A DNA stretch of 64,000 nt from Carex sylvatica (GCA_964058845.1 CAXKVR010000006.1:496001-560000); one strand, 5' to 3'. Counted from the first letter of the stretch, positions 1 through 11,765 are shown. The notes: generated from the sequence alone by a model not told the origin. Program-made: numbers and translations.

Positions 1-190
1 AAAACATTGGCAATTCTCTTTTATTTTTAAGCCATTTTTTGCCATCTTTCATAAATCATAAAAAAAGAAATTCTAAAATAGTGAAAATTGGTATTCTACA
101 AGTTCATTATATAACCAATTTGCGGAGCTACTTAATTAAAGTTTGAAATTTATATGATAGATTTTTGAGACTATAGCACATAAATGACCT
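1..190. repeat. Truncated fold-back repeat (same family as 4300-4640)
   Basis: This segment repeats, with changes, the right half of the fold-back element at about 4300-4640: both contain gccatctttcataaat, then a tract ending acaagttcattat, aaccaattt and gagctactta. The window begins inside it, so its left end cannot be seen. Confidence 0.5.
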
Positions 191-339
191 TATGATATCC
201 ATATATAGCACCTAAGCGTTACTCTATATATATTTCCAATTGTTTGTTGACTATATCATTCTAAAAATAGTATTTTTTTCACATGTAGTGTTTTAAGAAT
301 AATAAATTCAAAATATATCATGAAATCTCAAATATTAGC

Positions 340-364
340 ATATATATATATATATATATATATA
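340..364. repeat. (TA)n microsatellite
   Basis: An uninterrupted TA dinucleotide run. The rest of 190-1119 is AT-rich and holds no gene that I can see. Confidence 0.9.
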
Positions 365-1119
365 GAGTGATATTGTCAGAGGTAAAACGCAGACTGAAAC
401 TTTACAACACTTTATATTGATTTAACAAATGACAAATACTTCAGATAGGTTTTGTTTTTTTAAATCGTTGTCGACTTTTGTCAAGAACCAATTTTAGAAG
501 GACACTAACGCTAGTTAGTGAGTGTAAGTTTTTATTCTTCTACATACAAATTTGTATACATAATATATAAAGTCTTTATATATATCAACATGTCAAGGTT
601 TTATATAACCCGGACATATCAACAGTATATGGAAATATAATGGGTCCACCTAAAGTTCACTTTAAAAAGACTGGACTTGATAAAAAAAAAATTATAAACT
701 ATTTAAATTAAATGGAGTCCACTTTAAAGTTTGTGCTAATTTAAATTAAATAGTTTGAATCTAACTTTATCAAAACATTATTTAGTGACTCTCATAATTT
801 TAAATTTTTGTAATTATATATATTGAAATTTAATAAAACTATTTTTGCAAACTGCCACTTTAGTTTACTTCAAATTGCTCCATGTGCATGTGTGAAAAAA
901 AAAACGAAAATTGTTGAAATTTGCAAAGATTAAATTAGAAGACAAAGGAGAAATTAAGTTTAAAATCCTTATTTATGCACGTGCACAAATTTTCTCACGT
1001 GCCAATATAGCTTGATGACCCGGCTGGTCTATCAATATATTCTCTGCTACATCGGAGATACGACAACAAAGAAATACAAAAACCTTTAAAGAGTAATTTA
1101 TGAAAAAGATAAAATATAG

Positions 1120-3889
1120 TTATGTTGCACTTACTTGGACATAAACTCCAACAGCGTTGATATACTTTTCACAGTGTGCATGAAATCCAATTATTTGACT
1201 GTACATCGGAGCACGGAGTTCGAATTCTTTTCCTTCTTGCGTGCCATATGGTCCATGAACAGCCAAATTTGTTTCCAGTGTCAGTGACATCACAACCTCA
1301 TGACCATTATAGTCGTCATTAAAGAATCCTTTTACAGTCTTTATGTACTCGTCTGTTTTAAAATTGATCTATATACAGAAAAGAGAAAACTTTTGTTAGT
1401 AATTAAAATGTCTTAATTATGCATTTGGAGACAAATTTTACAAGGAACAATGCAAAAGTTCAGATTAGTATTTTTGTATAAAGAGAACGGTTCAAATTCA
1501 AATGCCTCATGTCTATCGTATTTTTTCATGTTTCATATTTTTTATCTCCATTTTCAAAGATCAAATAGTGATCTGGATCACTCGACATGCTCTCCATATT
1601 AACATATGTTTGGAGACCAAAAATTATAATTTTTAGTTTATTTTAATATTATGTTTAGATAGATTAAAAACCACTGTTTTTATATGGTGGTGAAACAGTG
1701 ATTTTGTATTAAAGAATAGTATACAATTTAAATATATATATAATATTTTGTCTCGATGTACATTTCAATATAAAGATCATATAGGAAAATTCTGACTGAC
1801 TATATATTTTAATATGAATATGAGGTACAATAATAATGCATGAACAACGAGACATTTTAACCCTTTGAACCTCTTGCATGTATAGAACTATGATTTAATC
1901 CTATTACGTTTTTTAGTAAATGCTTCAATTTGAAGTTCTTAGCATGATTCAAAGACTTTGGAGTAAGAATATTAAATTAATTGTGTCATTTTAATTTGCT
2001 TAGATTTTGTTACCCTAAACAGATTGATCTTGGTATACACTGAATGAAAAAGTTCTTGAGTAATATACTAAGATAAAATAATCATTTAAATTATTGGCCA
2101 ATTTTGAAGCAAAGAAGGGTCCTAGTGCATTAAGATTTTTATATATATCACAAGTATACATGAGCAATTTATACTTATGAAGTTTAATAATATTTGAAGG
2201 ATTGACAATTGAGTCAACAAATTATAAGATGGTGAATCAAAAAAGTTGATCATGATCAAACAGAATGCGAAATATTTTTTACATGAAGACCTAAAATATC
2301 TATGCATCCCATCAAACCTTTTAAAAATTATTACTATCAATTCGCGTTGTTGATATTTCAGTGTCATGTTATTTTGTAAAATTGAAACAACTGATTTACG
2401 TTTAATTAAATGTAGATCAAATGGATATAAATCAAAACTAACAGTTTATGTTCCTCTTTACAAATAAAATCACAATTGACAAGGACTGGTCAAGAAATTT
2501 TAAACCTGAGTTCTGGTGTAGTAGAGTGACCATTTACAATATATACTAAAAAAAATATATTATTACAAGCAAAAATAGAGGAATTGAATTAATTAAGGGA
2601 TGTCCTCCCTGACAATTTTAAATCGGTATTGCTATGAAGACAAGCACAATGGCAGAGAACAATACTGAGCTCTCTGTTGTACCCGGCCTAATTAACAAAA
2701 GGGCAATAGAAGCAATGTTCGGCAAAATCGGACCCATAATCGAATTGATTACTTAATTGTGGATTCATAATTGAGTGAATCGATCGAAATCGATTAAATC
2801 AGATAAGAAATTCGGATTTTTTTTTTCAAACACACAGTTTTACACTAAAATGATGTAAATAAAATTGTAAAAATAAATAATTAGTTCAAAACTATTGTTA
2901 AGGCCACTTTTGATCTGTAAAAAAGGAAAAATAGGGAATGAATAAAGAAACCAAAATGGAACGAAAGTAAACAGCTATATGGAAAAAAAATTATCAGAAA
3001 ATAAATAAAAAAGAGTAAATGCAGGTCTCGATTATTATCCGAAATGGATAGGAGGAGAGGAGGAAAAAAATAACTGAACTAGAGAGAACCAATCAGGAAA
3101 CAACTACAGAGAAAAAAAAAAGCCGCATAGAAGAGTCCCATGGTTTATCCTTAGATTGTATGCGCGCAATTTTAATTTCAGATTGAAGACTCTTTCTTCA
3201 ACCTCAGAAAACAACTTGAAAATAAGAAAAATCCGAGAAATTAATGTCCAACTTAAAAAAAATCCAAAAACATTAATACAAGCTCAAGGTAATTCAAATA
3301 TTTGAAAATCGGTCCAATTTGGCCGAGTACGGTTCGACTCGGCCGATTTTGGAGACCATTATTAATACAGAGCCCTTGTTTATATCAACTTGCATTAGCC
3401 AACTAAATAAAAGTGGTTTACTCAACATATTACTTTGTTTCTTTTAGTTTATTTGTTTGCTAATAATTTATGCAGATAATAGTTTAAGAATATAATTACA
3501 AGATAAAATTCAGTGATTTGATTTTCATCGATCTTTACAATAAGAAAATGCCACATATTACCAAACTACAGAATGTTCATACCTCGGTAATGTTTCCTCC
3601 ATCTCCACCCCATCGGTTGGTGCATTGCGTGAGGCCATTACGTTCAAAACAAATAGCAAGAGAATCAATCACCTCGCTATGGGAGATACTAATTTTAACA
3701 ATGCGTGTAATGCCAGTAGGATCCATTTCTTGCACTGACTCTCTGAGACTACCAAATGGCTCCATCTTTTTTATGTATGGGTTTATCTACATACAGAGAA
3801 CATAAATACATTATTTGTTAGAATGATGTTTCAATTATTGAAAACAAAACTTCTTCAAAACTATAGACACAAATTATAGTTCTTACCAT
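1120..3889 (-). CDS. Jacalin-related lectin A (three exons, altered start)
   Basis: Single jacalin-domain lectin, a beta-prism family usually binding mannose or galactose glycans. Exons on the minus strand: 3889-3887 (last codon of exon 1), 3786-3583 and 1368-1135, all with GT-AG junctions and phase 0. Exon 2 encodes the RIVKISISHSEVIDS and RWGGDGGNITE strands; exon 3 encodes DEYIKTV, HGPYGTQEG and IIGFHAHCEKYINAVGVYVQ. If the last donor is not used, the frame stops at 1122-1120 after VSAT, giving about 151 residues; a further short exon cannot be excluded. Compared with copy B, the expected initiator ATG is ATA (3901-3899). The usual jacalin sugar-contact motif G-x-x-x-D reads E-K-Y-I-N. Intron 2 is about twice as long as in B because of an insertion. 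The fold is certain; expression and sugar binding are doubtful. Confidence 0.75.
1475..1830. mobile_element. Degenerate fold-back MITE in intron 2 of lectin A
   Basis: Carries worn versions of the core shared by the MULE-type MITEs elsewhere in the window: a segment like tttcaaagatcaaatagt, then ctccatattaacatatgt and ggagaccaaa on the left, and acatttcaatataaagatca on the right, around a short central hairpin. The ends are too eroded to place exactly. Confidence 0.45.
2650..3365. mobile_element. Insertion in intron 2 of lectin A, possibly hAT-like
   Basis: Intron 2 of lectins A and B aligns by eye on both sides (ggtattgct..gaagacaag on the left, aaataaaagtgg..actcaacatat on the right), but A has about 700 extra bases here. 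Near the ends lie related inverted motifs: atgttcggcaaaatcgg on the left, and the complement of atggtctccaaaatcgg on the right, followed by a gactcggccg motif like that in the hAT-type element at 14282-14813. I found no clear target-site duplication. Confidence 0.45.
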
Positions 3890-4000
3890 CGGTGTAGGTA
3901 TGATTAAGGAACTACAATAGAGGAGAAGGTGAGAAGGTTTAGGTTGGGCTTTGTTTACATGGATATGGATATTGCCTTGAGAGTAAGCTAGACACCACAT
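3887..4000 (-). other. In-frame upstream open segment of lectin A
   Basis: From ATG at 4000-3998 the frame is open for 38 codons into the last codon of exon 1, so a long N-terminal extension (starting MWCLAYSQGN) is possible on paper. In copy B the equivalent upstream ATG reaches a stop after four codons. A TATA-like box at 4012-4006 lies only six bases upstream, so a normally positioned transcript would start after this ATG. I therefore prefer the later ATG at 3889. Confidence 0.4.
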
Positions 4001-4005
4001 AGCAG

Positions 4006-4012
4006 ATATATA
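4006..4012 (-). promoter_or_regulatory. TATA-like box of lectin A
   Basis: TATATAT on the minus strand, in the same position as TATAAATA upstream of lectin B (7621-7614) and followed in both by the shared CTGCTATG/ATGCTATG sequence. Transcription would be expected to begin near 3980. Confidence 0.5.
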
Positions 4013-4299
4013 CTGTGGGATGTTTATCTTTTCATATTATACCCAAACAATCCATATATTTTCATGCACTGCAAGAAAGGCACAAAATTCCGGTGTTTTG
4101 GCGAAATTGACCTTACTTAGATGTGTAATACCTCAATTCAGTTTTCCATTTAACCTTAGTTTAAGCCGAACTTCAATAAATTATCTTAGTGATAATCATG
4201 TTTTTTTGTTTTTTTTTTATCCATATGACTTAGATTTTCATTGTTCTAAACTACTTATTTTAGAAAGAGTAAGGCTTGAGTGTTATGGATAGCAAATGC

Positions 4300-4640
4300 C
4301 TATCTTTGCTACAGTATCAAAAATCTATTGTATAAACTTTAAATGTTGATGGAAGTAGCTTAGTAAATTAATTATATAATGAAATTGTCAAATATCAATT
4401 TTACTATTTTTGAAATTTTTTTACTATTTTTTATGATTCATGAAAGATGATAAAAAATGACTTAAAAATAAAAGAAAATTACCAATGTTTGAGGCCATTT
4501 TTTTGTCATCTTTCATAAATTATAAAAAATAATAAAATAAAATCAAAAATAGTAAAAATTGAAATTTTACAAGTTCATTATTTAACCAATTTACTGAGCT
4601 ACTTACATCGAAATTTGAAACCGTAGCACGGAAAGCATTA
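4300..4640. mobile_element. Fold-back MITE upstream of lectin A
   Basis: The arms are inverted repeats: tagcttagtaaattaattat, tgaaattgtcaaatat and caattttactatttttgaaa on the left pair with tagtaaaaattgaaatttta, ttaaccaattt and actgagcta on the right, around a centre containing atgattcatgaaagatga and catctttcataaattat. A truncated relative opens the window. Confidence 0.55.
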
Positions 4641-5366
4641 CTAGCTCATTTAGAAAATAAAATAAAATTCATTATCTTTCTAATAAAATAAAAGAATGAA
4701 AAACCGTCTCTATTCCCCAATTCGCATATGTCGTGTAAAACACACGTATAGGTAAACTAATAAGTTGGTGTACTGTCAGAGGCGCACGAATTCGTGCTAG
4801 GCTATACACAGTTGGTGTACTGCGTTTTCAATACACTATTTTCAATACTGCTAAATAATTTCTCTTCTAGTTTCATTACTGATATATTATTTTTTGAAAT
4901 AAAGAATGTATGTGCAATAACCTCCTAGATACGTGAAAACCGAAAATAAAGATGAAGTCCTAAAACTTATGGAATGATTATATTAATTCAAACAAGCACC
5001 AAGAATTTGAAAAACCAAAATAGATCAATATCTTAAATAGAATGATCTCGAAAAGTGTATATAGTATATGGATAAAAATAAGAAGTAGAAATATCGATAT
5101 ACATATTTTGTATGAGATATTATAGATATAGAATATTCCTTGGAGTAGTATAAATAGATGTGACAAGTAATTAATTAATTTGATGCAAGTAACAAGTCAA
5201 GGAAACAGTGAAGCAATTTAGTATCTCTCATTCGCATACTACCTCTACTTCACCTAACATATGAACAGCTAGAATTAACAGCTCATATATTTTCATTAGT
5301 AACACACTTAGCAATGCAAATTTATTAGTAAAGGTCCATAGGACAACAAAGACAGAAAAAAACATA

Positions 5367-5775
5367 GAGTATAAGGCTATGGTGCTATGGGTTGCATAGA
5401 GGGCCTCTATGCAACGGCTCAATATTCGACTTTTCAAAATTCTAACGGTCGATCGAAACCGTTCATTTTGTTCTCCATATTAATATGTACTTGCAAACCA
5501 AATTTTATATTTTTTTGAAATTTTTTTACTATTTTTTTAGATTTATTGAAAATCAAATATCTGAATGGTGCAGAATTTTTTAGATCAAATAATTTTTAAT
5601 AAATCTAAACAAATAGTAAAAAAATTTCAAAAAATATAAAATTTGGTTTGCAAGTACATATTAATAAGGAGAACAAGATGAACGGTTCAGATCGACCGTT
5701 AGAATTTTAAAAAGTTGAATATTGAGCCGTTGCATAGAGGCCCTCTATGCAACCCATAGCACCGTAGTCTTACTC
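5367..5775. mobile_element. MULE-type fold-back MITE, cap type GAGTAAGACTACGG
   Basis: Termini GAGTATAAGGCTATGGTGC and, inverted, GAGTAAGACTACGGTGC. Each is followed by gggttgcatagagg and the gcctctatgcaacgg half-palindrome, then the core: aacggtcgatcgaaaccg, ccatattaatatgtacttgc on the left and its complement on the right. The flanking nine bases (aaaaacata and atatatata) agree at only six positions, so the target duplication is weak. It lies just 3' of the last recognised exon of lectin B. Confidence 0.7.
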
Positions 5776-7524
5776 ATATATATAGAGTAGTTTATGAAAA
5801 ACATAATAGTTGTCACTTACCTGAACATAAACTCCAAAAGCATTGACATACTTTCCACAGTGTGCATGAAAGCCAATGATTTGATTGTAGGTCCCAGCAG
5901 AGAGTTTGAAAGATTGCCCTTTTTCCATGCCGTATGGTCCATAAACAGCCAAATTGGATTTCAGTGTAAGTGACATCACAGCCTCATGGCCATTATAGTC
6001 AGCATTGAAGTAGCCTTCAACAGACTTAATGTACTCGTCTGTTTTAAGATTGATCTGTAAATATAACTTTAGTTAGTAGCTAATTCTTGGTAAGTTATGT
6101 GTGATTAAAATGTCTTAATTATGGTCTCCAAGCAAATTTTAATTTGAAAATCATATTCAGTTGTTTAGATCTAGTTGTACTTTTGAAACATATATAAAGA
6201 ATATGAGACACGATAATGAATAAAAGACAGGCGGCATTTTAACATCTATCCTCTTGCATAAACTATTCCATGAAATTAATACCTGTAACATACACCATGA
6301 TTTTATCTTATTACATTTTTTTTATTAAATGATGTTCTCAACATAGAAAGACTTTGGAGTTAAAATATTTAATTGATTGTGTCATCTTTGCTTAGAGTTT
6401 TTTACCGAAAACAGAATGACATTGGTATACACTGATAGAAAAAGTGCTCGAGTAATATATATTAAGCCAAAATAAACATTTAAATTGATGGTCAATTTTG
6501 AAAAAAAGAAGGGTCCAAGTACAATCAGATTTGTGTGCGTGCGTGTGTGTGTATATATATCACAAGTTTAGACGAACATTTTATATATTCTTGTTAAGTT
6601 TAATAATATTTGTAAGGTTAACAATTGAATATCGACCCTATCTACCAGAATGCGAAATATTAGTTACATCAAGACTCAAAATATTAATATATGTATCCCA
6701 TCAACCTTTTTATAAATGACAACTATCAATTTACGTCTTAATGTAGATCAAATGATATAAATCACAACTAACATTTTATTTTCCTCTTTACAAATATAAT
6801 TACATGCAATTGAAAAATAACAAATAACTGGTCAATAAATTTTTAAGCCAAAGTTCTGGAGTAGTATTGTTGAGTGGCCATTTACAATATATACAAAATA
6901 AAAAAGATCTCATTATTACAAGCAAAATTGAGGCATTGAATTAATTAAGGGATTTCCTCTATGAAATTTTTTAAATGGTATTGCTTTGAAGACAAGTACA
7001 ATAGCTGAATTGGTGCTCCATTTGTTCTTTTACGTTAGTCATCTAAATAAAAGTGGATCACTCAACATATAACTTTGTTTTTTTTCGTTTCTTTTGGCTG
7101 GTAATAATTCATCGATCTTTACAATAAGAAAATGCCACATATTAATTACTAAATCTACAAAAGGATCATACCTCAGTAAGGTTTCCTCCATCTCCGCCCC
7201 ATTGGTCGGTGCATTGCGTGATGCCATTATGTTCGAAAGACACAATAAGAGAATCAATCACTTCGCTATGGTAGATACTAATTTTAACAATGCGAATAAC
7301 GCCTGTAAGATCCATTTCTTTCACTGACCCTCCGGCACTACCATATGGACCCCTCTTTATTATTCGAGCTAACTGTATGTATACAGAAAACACAAATATA
7401 TTTTTGAATGATCTGTTAATTATGGAAACCGATATTTCTTTAAAAATATAGAAAGGAAAGGTTAATTGTTTTAAAAATGTTGTATAAGACAAGCAATTAT
7501 AGTTCTTACCATGGGTGGAGGCAT
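5770..7524 (-). CDS. Jacalin-related lectin B (three exons)
   Basis: Single-domain jacalin-type lectin. Exon 1, 7524-7510, encodes MPPPM; exon 2, 7372-7172, encodes LARIIKRGPYGSAGGSV to WGGDGGNLTE; exon 3, 6054-5821, encodes INLKTDEYIKSVEGYF to GFHAHCGKYVNAFGVYVQ. All junctions are GT-AG and phase 0, giving 150 residues up to the last donor. If that donor is skipped the frame adds 16 residues and stops at 5772-5770, inside the terminal repeat of the adjoining MITE. The family is known for glycan binding through a G-x-x-x-D loop; here it reads G-K-Y-V-N (residues 139-143), so the acidic contact is missing. No signal peptide is visible, consistent with a nucleocytoplasmic lectin. This is the better-preserved of the two tandem copies. 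The 3' end is the least certain part. Confidence 0.82.
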
Positions 7525-7613
7525 AATAGCTAGGGAAGAACGTTTATCTTCGGCTTTGTTTCTATATATATATATGGATTGCCTTAAGTGTAAGCTAAAG
7601 ACACAACATAGCA

Positions 7614-7621
7614 TATTTATA
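7614..7621 (-). promoter_or_regulatory. TATA box of lectin B
   Basis: TATAAATA on the minus strand, about 90 bases upstream of the ATG at 7524. The surrounding promoter is shared with lectin A, including a block about 500-700 bases further upstream (4690-4880 and 8100-8280) with ccccaattcgca and taggtaaactaataagttg. Confidence 0.55.
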
Positions 7622-7869
7622 ATCTAGGATGTTTAACTTTTCATATTAGACCCTAACAATCCTTATGTTTTTTTGTGAAGGAAGTTTACATTGCGAAGTC
7701 ATAAAATTTTGGTGTTTTTGCGAATTGACCTTACTTAGATGTTTAATAACCTCATTTCTGATTTCCATTTGTTTTCCATTTAACCTTAGCTTAAGCCAAA
7801 CTTTAATAATTATTTCAGTGATAATATTTTTTTTTATTTTATCAATACAAATGACTTGTATTTCGTTGT

Positions 7870-8593
7870 TCTAAACTATTATTTTAGATATACAATAAAA
7901 TTCATTTTATTTCTACCTAAATAAAATAGATCCATTTTATTTCTGGCCTCTGCAAAATTTAATTTCAAACAGTTCAAATCTTTAATTTAATCTCAGCCGT
8001 CCGATGGGTGCAGATCTGAAACAATGAAAGTCAACACGTGACAGACTTGACTCAACTTTCCAAAATAAAAGATAATTCAAAACCACATTTTCGAGGAGCG
8101 GAAATCATGGTCTCTAGTCCCCAATTCGCACGTATAGCCGTATAGGTAAACTAATAAGTTGTTGTAGTGTTAGAGGCGAGCAATTTGTGCTAGGTTATAT
8201 AGTCGGTGTACTGTGTTTTCAATACTTCCAAACTATTTATCTTCTAGTTTCATTACTGATATATTATTTTTAGAAAAATGGTCTGGTATCTCAAAATCAT
8301 ACCCAAATAGTCTCCTAACTAATTCAACTGCTAATTTTCTACTTTAGAAACCAGTTGAACCAATATATTTTCAATTTTGTCATCCTGTTATTTCTTTTAG
8401 AAACCATCGGTCCAGAAATTAATGACCCGCTAGAATTCGGTGTACTGTGTTTCTAGACTGCTCGTGGCTCGCTGCTTGTCAATATTCATTTGTAAGTGTT
8501 GCCAATAAGCCCTGAAAATAATAAAAAAAGGTCACTATGTAGTACCCAGAAGTATGTCAAATCAGTGTTTAACCTGGATCCATGAACCAACCT
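7870..8593. other. Duplicated lectin upstream region and spacer
   Basis: 8100-8280 matches 4690-4880 upstream of lectin A (tcgtgctaggctata-like tract, gtgtactg, cttctagtttcattactgat), so the lectin duplication took in distal promoter sequence. I see nothing gene-like in the remainder. Confidence 0.55.
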
Positions 8594-9395
8594 TCTCATT
8601 AGCTTCAATTTAACAAATAGCAGGAGCTGCATATATTTGCTCTAAGAATAAATAGATTCTTTCTCTCTTTGTTTCTTTCCTTTTTTCTTTATGCTTTGCT
8701 CAAAGCTGCGGCAAATGAGACTTTGAATTGTTGGAAATCGGATATATTTTTGGCTTCATTAGCTTCAATTTAACAAATAGCAGGAGCTGCATATATTTGC
8801 TCTAAGACTAAATAGATTCTTTCTATCTTTGTTTCTTTTCTTTATCTTTATGCTTTGCTCAAAGCTGCAGCAAATGAAACTTTGAATTGTTAGAAATCGG
8901 ATATATTATTGGCTTCATTAGCTTCAATTTAACAAATAGCAGGAGCTGCATATATTTGCTCTAAGAATAAATAGATTCTTTCTCTCTTTGTTTCTTTTCT
9001 TTATCTTTATGCTTTGCTCAAAGCTGTGGCAAATAAGGCTTTGAATTGTTGGAAATCAGATATAATCTTGGCTTCATTAGCTTCAATTTAACAAATAGTA
9101 GGAGCTACATATATTTTCTCTAAAAATAAATAGATTTTTTCTCTCTTTGTTTCTTTTCTTTATCTTTATGCTTTGCTCAAAGCTGCGGCAAATGAGACTT
9201 TGAATTGTTGGAAATCGGATATATTATTGGTTTCATTAGCTTCAATTTAACAAATAGCAGGAGCTGCATATATTTGCTCTAAGAATAAATATATTCTTTC
9301 TCTCTTTGTTTCTTTTCTTTTTCTTTATGCTTTGCCAAAGCTGTGGCAAATGAGACCTTGAATTGTTGGAAATCAGATGTATTCTTGGCTTCCAT
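8594..9395. repeat. Five-unit tandem repeat, period about 159 bp
   Basis: Units begin agcttcaatttaacaaatag at 8601, 8761, 8920, 9079 and 9238 and end near ttgttggaaatcgga. Each also contains gctttgctcaaagctg and a pyrimidine-rich stretch. Spacing is 159-160 bases and the units differ by scattered substitutions. There is no long open frame across the array, and the repeats are contiguous, so it is not a CRISPR. Confidence 0.9.
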
Positions 9396-11554
9396 ATGTT
9401 ATTCTCTTTACCCCACCTGCACTGCGTGCATTTTCACAAGAATCTTTTTTTTTTCTGTCAAATAAACAAATACAGTGTTATATAGGCACGCAAATTACCA
9501 AATTACCAAGTTATAAAATGGAATTTGCTAAAAGAAAGCAAAAAATCGGGAAAACTTGAAGTTCTGTTAAATTACCAAATTAAGCGCAGAATTTTCAAAG
9601 TGAAATTATTTCAATCAAATACAATTAGGGGTGTCAATGGGTATAGTACGGACCGGATTGAGACATTTTCATACTCATACCCACTTAAAATTAGTCTGTA
9701 CACATATCCTATCTTTACCCATTAAATATTAACTTATCCATACCCAACCATTATGATTTGTGTAGATCAGATCTAATAAAATTCATAACCCTAATTGCAA
9801 TTATATTGGTCAGTTTACAAGTGTATAAACTCACCGCATAGTATAGATCAGGATGTCGACCCACATAGACTGTTTTGGACAACTAGGTTCTACTATTTCA
9901 ATAAGCTATATACAAATTCAGAAATCCCCAGGAGGACTTGTCTTTTTAAGTGCATGAATTCCTGTGATTAGCCTAATGGTACAAACAAAGGGTTTCCAAC
10001 CTTTGCACCTATGTACATTGCTGAATTTCCTTTATCTTTACCCGTCGGTGTCCCCGAAGGTTGGCATAAAAACAAGATCATCTGTAGATTTTAAGATATC
10101 ACAAGTCTACTGTAGTTGGTCCAGTGATTGGGATATCTGGTTAAGGTAACTACCAATTAGCTATGATGACAAGCACTATATTATTCCTAACCTGGTCAAT
10201 CCGTAGAAAGCATACATTCGTAACATGGTCCCAATAGGGTTGGCCTTAACCCAAGGATCGCATTAGTCCCAAGTAGCAAGCCTACAAGATAAAACATCAA
10301 TCAAATGGTAAGAGATATTCTCAAGTTCCAAGTATAGTGATAATCAAATAAACATAATGATAATCAAGTAAATTAAACATGGACGATGGAAGGAAACAGC
10401 TTTACAGAGTCGTCCTTGTCACCCGTCGAGCAATGGTTCTTCTTATTGAAGGCTCTTGGGGTATTTATGTCACAAATATTCTGATTGTTTCCCTTATGTA
10501 GTGCTCCCAGGATCAAGGGACGTGTAACCATCATTTTTTCTATGAAAGGAGGGGTTTGGAGATTTTACTGGCTATTATGATCATTAATTAGAGACTTAAG
10601 TCAGGCTGATATGTAACCACCAGGTTCAACCCATATTCAAACCCGCATTCAGGTGTGACATGGGATGCCGCTCTGACTTGGTTGATTCTTCATCTTGAAC
10701 TCAGAAGTGGTCGCATGCATCAGGTTACGGCTCAAATGGCCAGGCCACACCAGTGGGTTTTGCCTTCAGTACTCAGCCGATTTTCTCCCTCCAAAGCTAT
10801 GAACCGCATGTAGATGAAGCTAGAAGTTGCAACCATACCAGAGAAATTCTTCTTCTCAGAAATGCTCGATTTCGTTCACAGTTGTGAAAGTAACTGAAAT
10901 CTCACTGAAATATCAATTTAAACTAAGATTTTTAGTCTTTTTCCTAGCTAATATATATCCAAGCCACTTCCAATGCTATTTTGACACCGATCACATTACT
11001 CTTTAACATGACGGCTAACAAATAAAAATAACAGTAATTATCGAATAAATTGATAGCATATATAATTTAATAAAAAATATAACAAAAATATATATATTAC
11101 ATACATCATGTACCTAACATCACGAAATATAAAAAATTATAATTTATTATGTCATTTATAATTTATTTTCCTTTATATTAAAATATATAAATTATTAATT
11201 AAATAAAATGACAAAGTATTTTATAAATAAATTTTATTATAAATTACTATATGAAAAATCTTTATAAAAAGTTTGATAAATCATTTTTTATTATAAATAC
11301 TAAATAAAAAAATTATATGAAATGTAATATGAATCAATCTAATCATAATAATGAAGTTATATAGTTATATGTATAAGTAAAATTAATATCATTTGTAATT
11401 TTATTTATATTAATTATTCTATATATAGAGCAACGGGTATGAAGTAGCTCTTAACCAAATTGTTGTCTAATAAGCAAACAAAACAAAAAAAATCTTACCA
11501 ATCCACCTTATTGTCGGATAAACGGTTAAGAATGTATCGTTGACACCCATACAA
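9396..11554. other. No gene; probable transposon-derived DNA
   Basis: A less AT-rich stretch at about 9800-10900, with no open frame I can assign, is followed by very AT-rich sequence to 11450. The start carries aggggtgtcaatgggta at 9628, a sequence typical of plant hAT-type ends. I found no matching end, so no element is drawn. Confidence 0.35.
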
Positions 11555-11765
11555 CCGACATTTTTATTTTTACCCAAAAAAAAAAAGAAATTATTAAAAA
11601 TAACCACTTTTGGAACGAAATTTTAAAACTACCCAGCCCGTGGATATTTTCCACGGCCCGAATAAATTAATCCGGACCGTGGAAAAATTCCACGACCAGA
11701 ATTTTTTTTTTTTTTTTTTTTTTTTGGATTTTTTTATTCCGGACCGTGGAAAATATATCCGGACC
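11555..11765. mobile_element. Truncated CCGACATTTTTA-type MITE
   Basis: Begins CCGACATTTTTATTTTTACCC-like sequence, then aaattattaaaaataacc and ttttaaaactacccagccc, as in the complete members at 49223-50474 and 52104-52367. Inside are short ccgtgga/tccacgg hairpins and a long poly-T. No matching right end follows, so the element is broken. Confidence 0.6.

Noticed and set aside
8594..9395. CRISPR-like array
   Set aside because: The repeats are contiguous 159-bp tandem units without spacers, in a plant genome.
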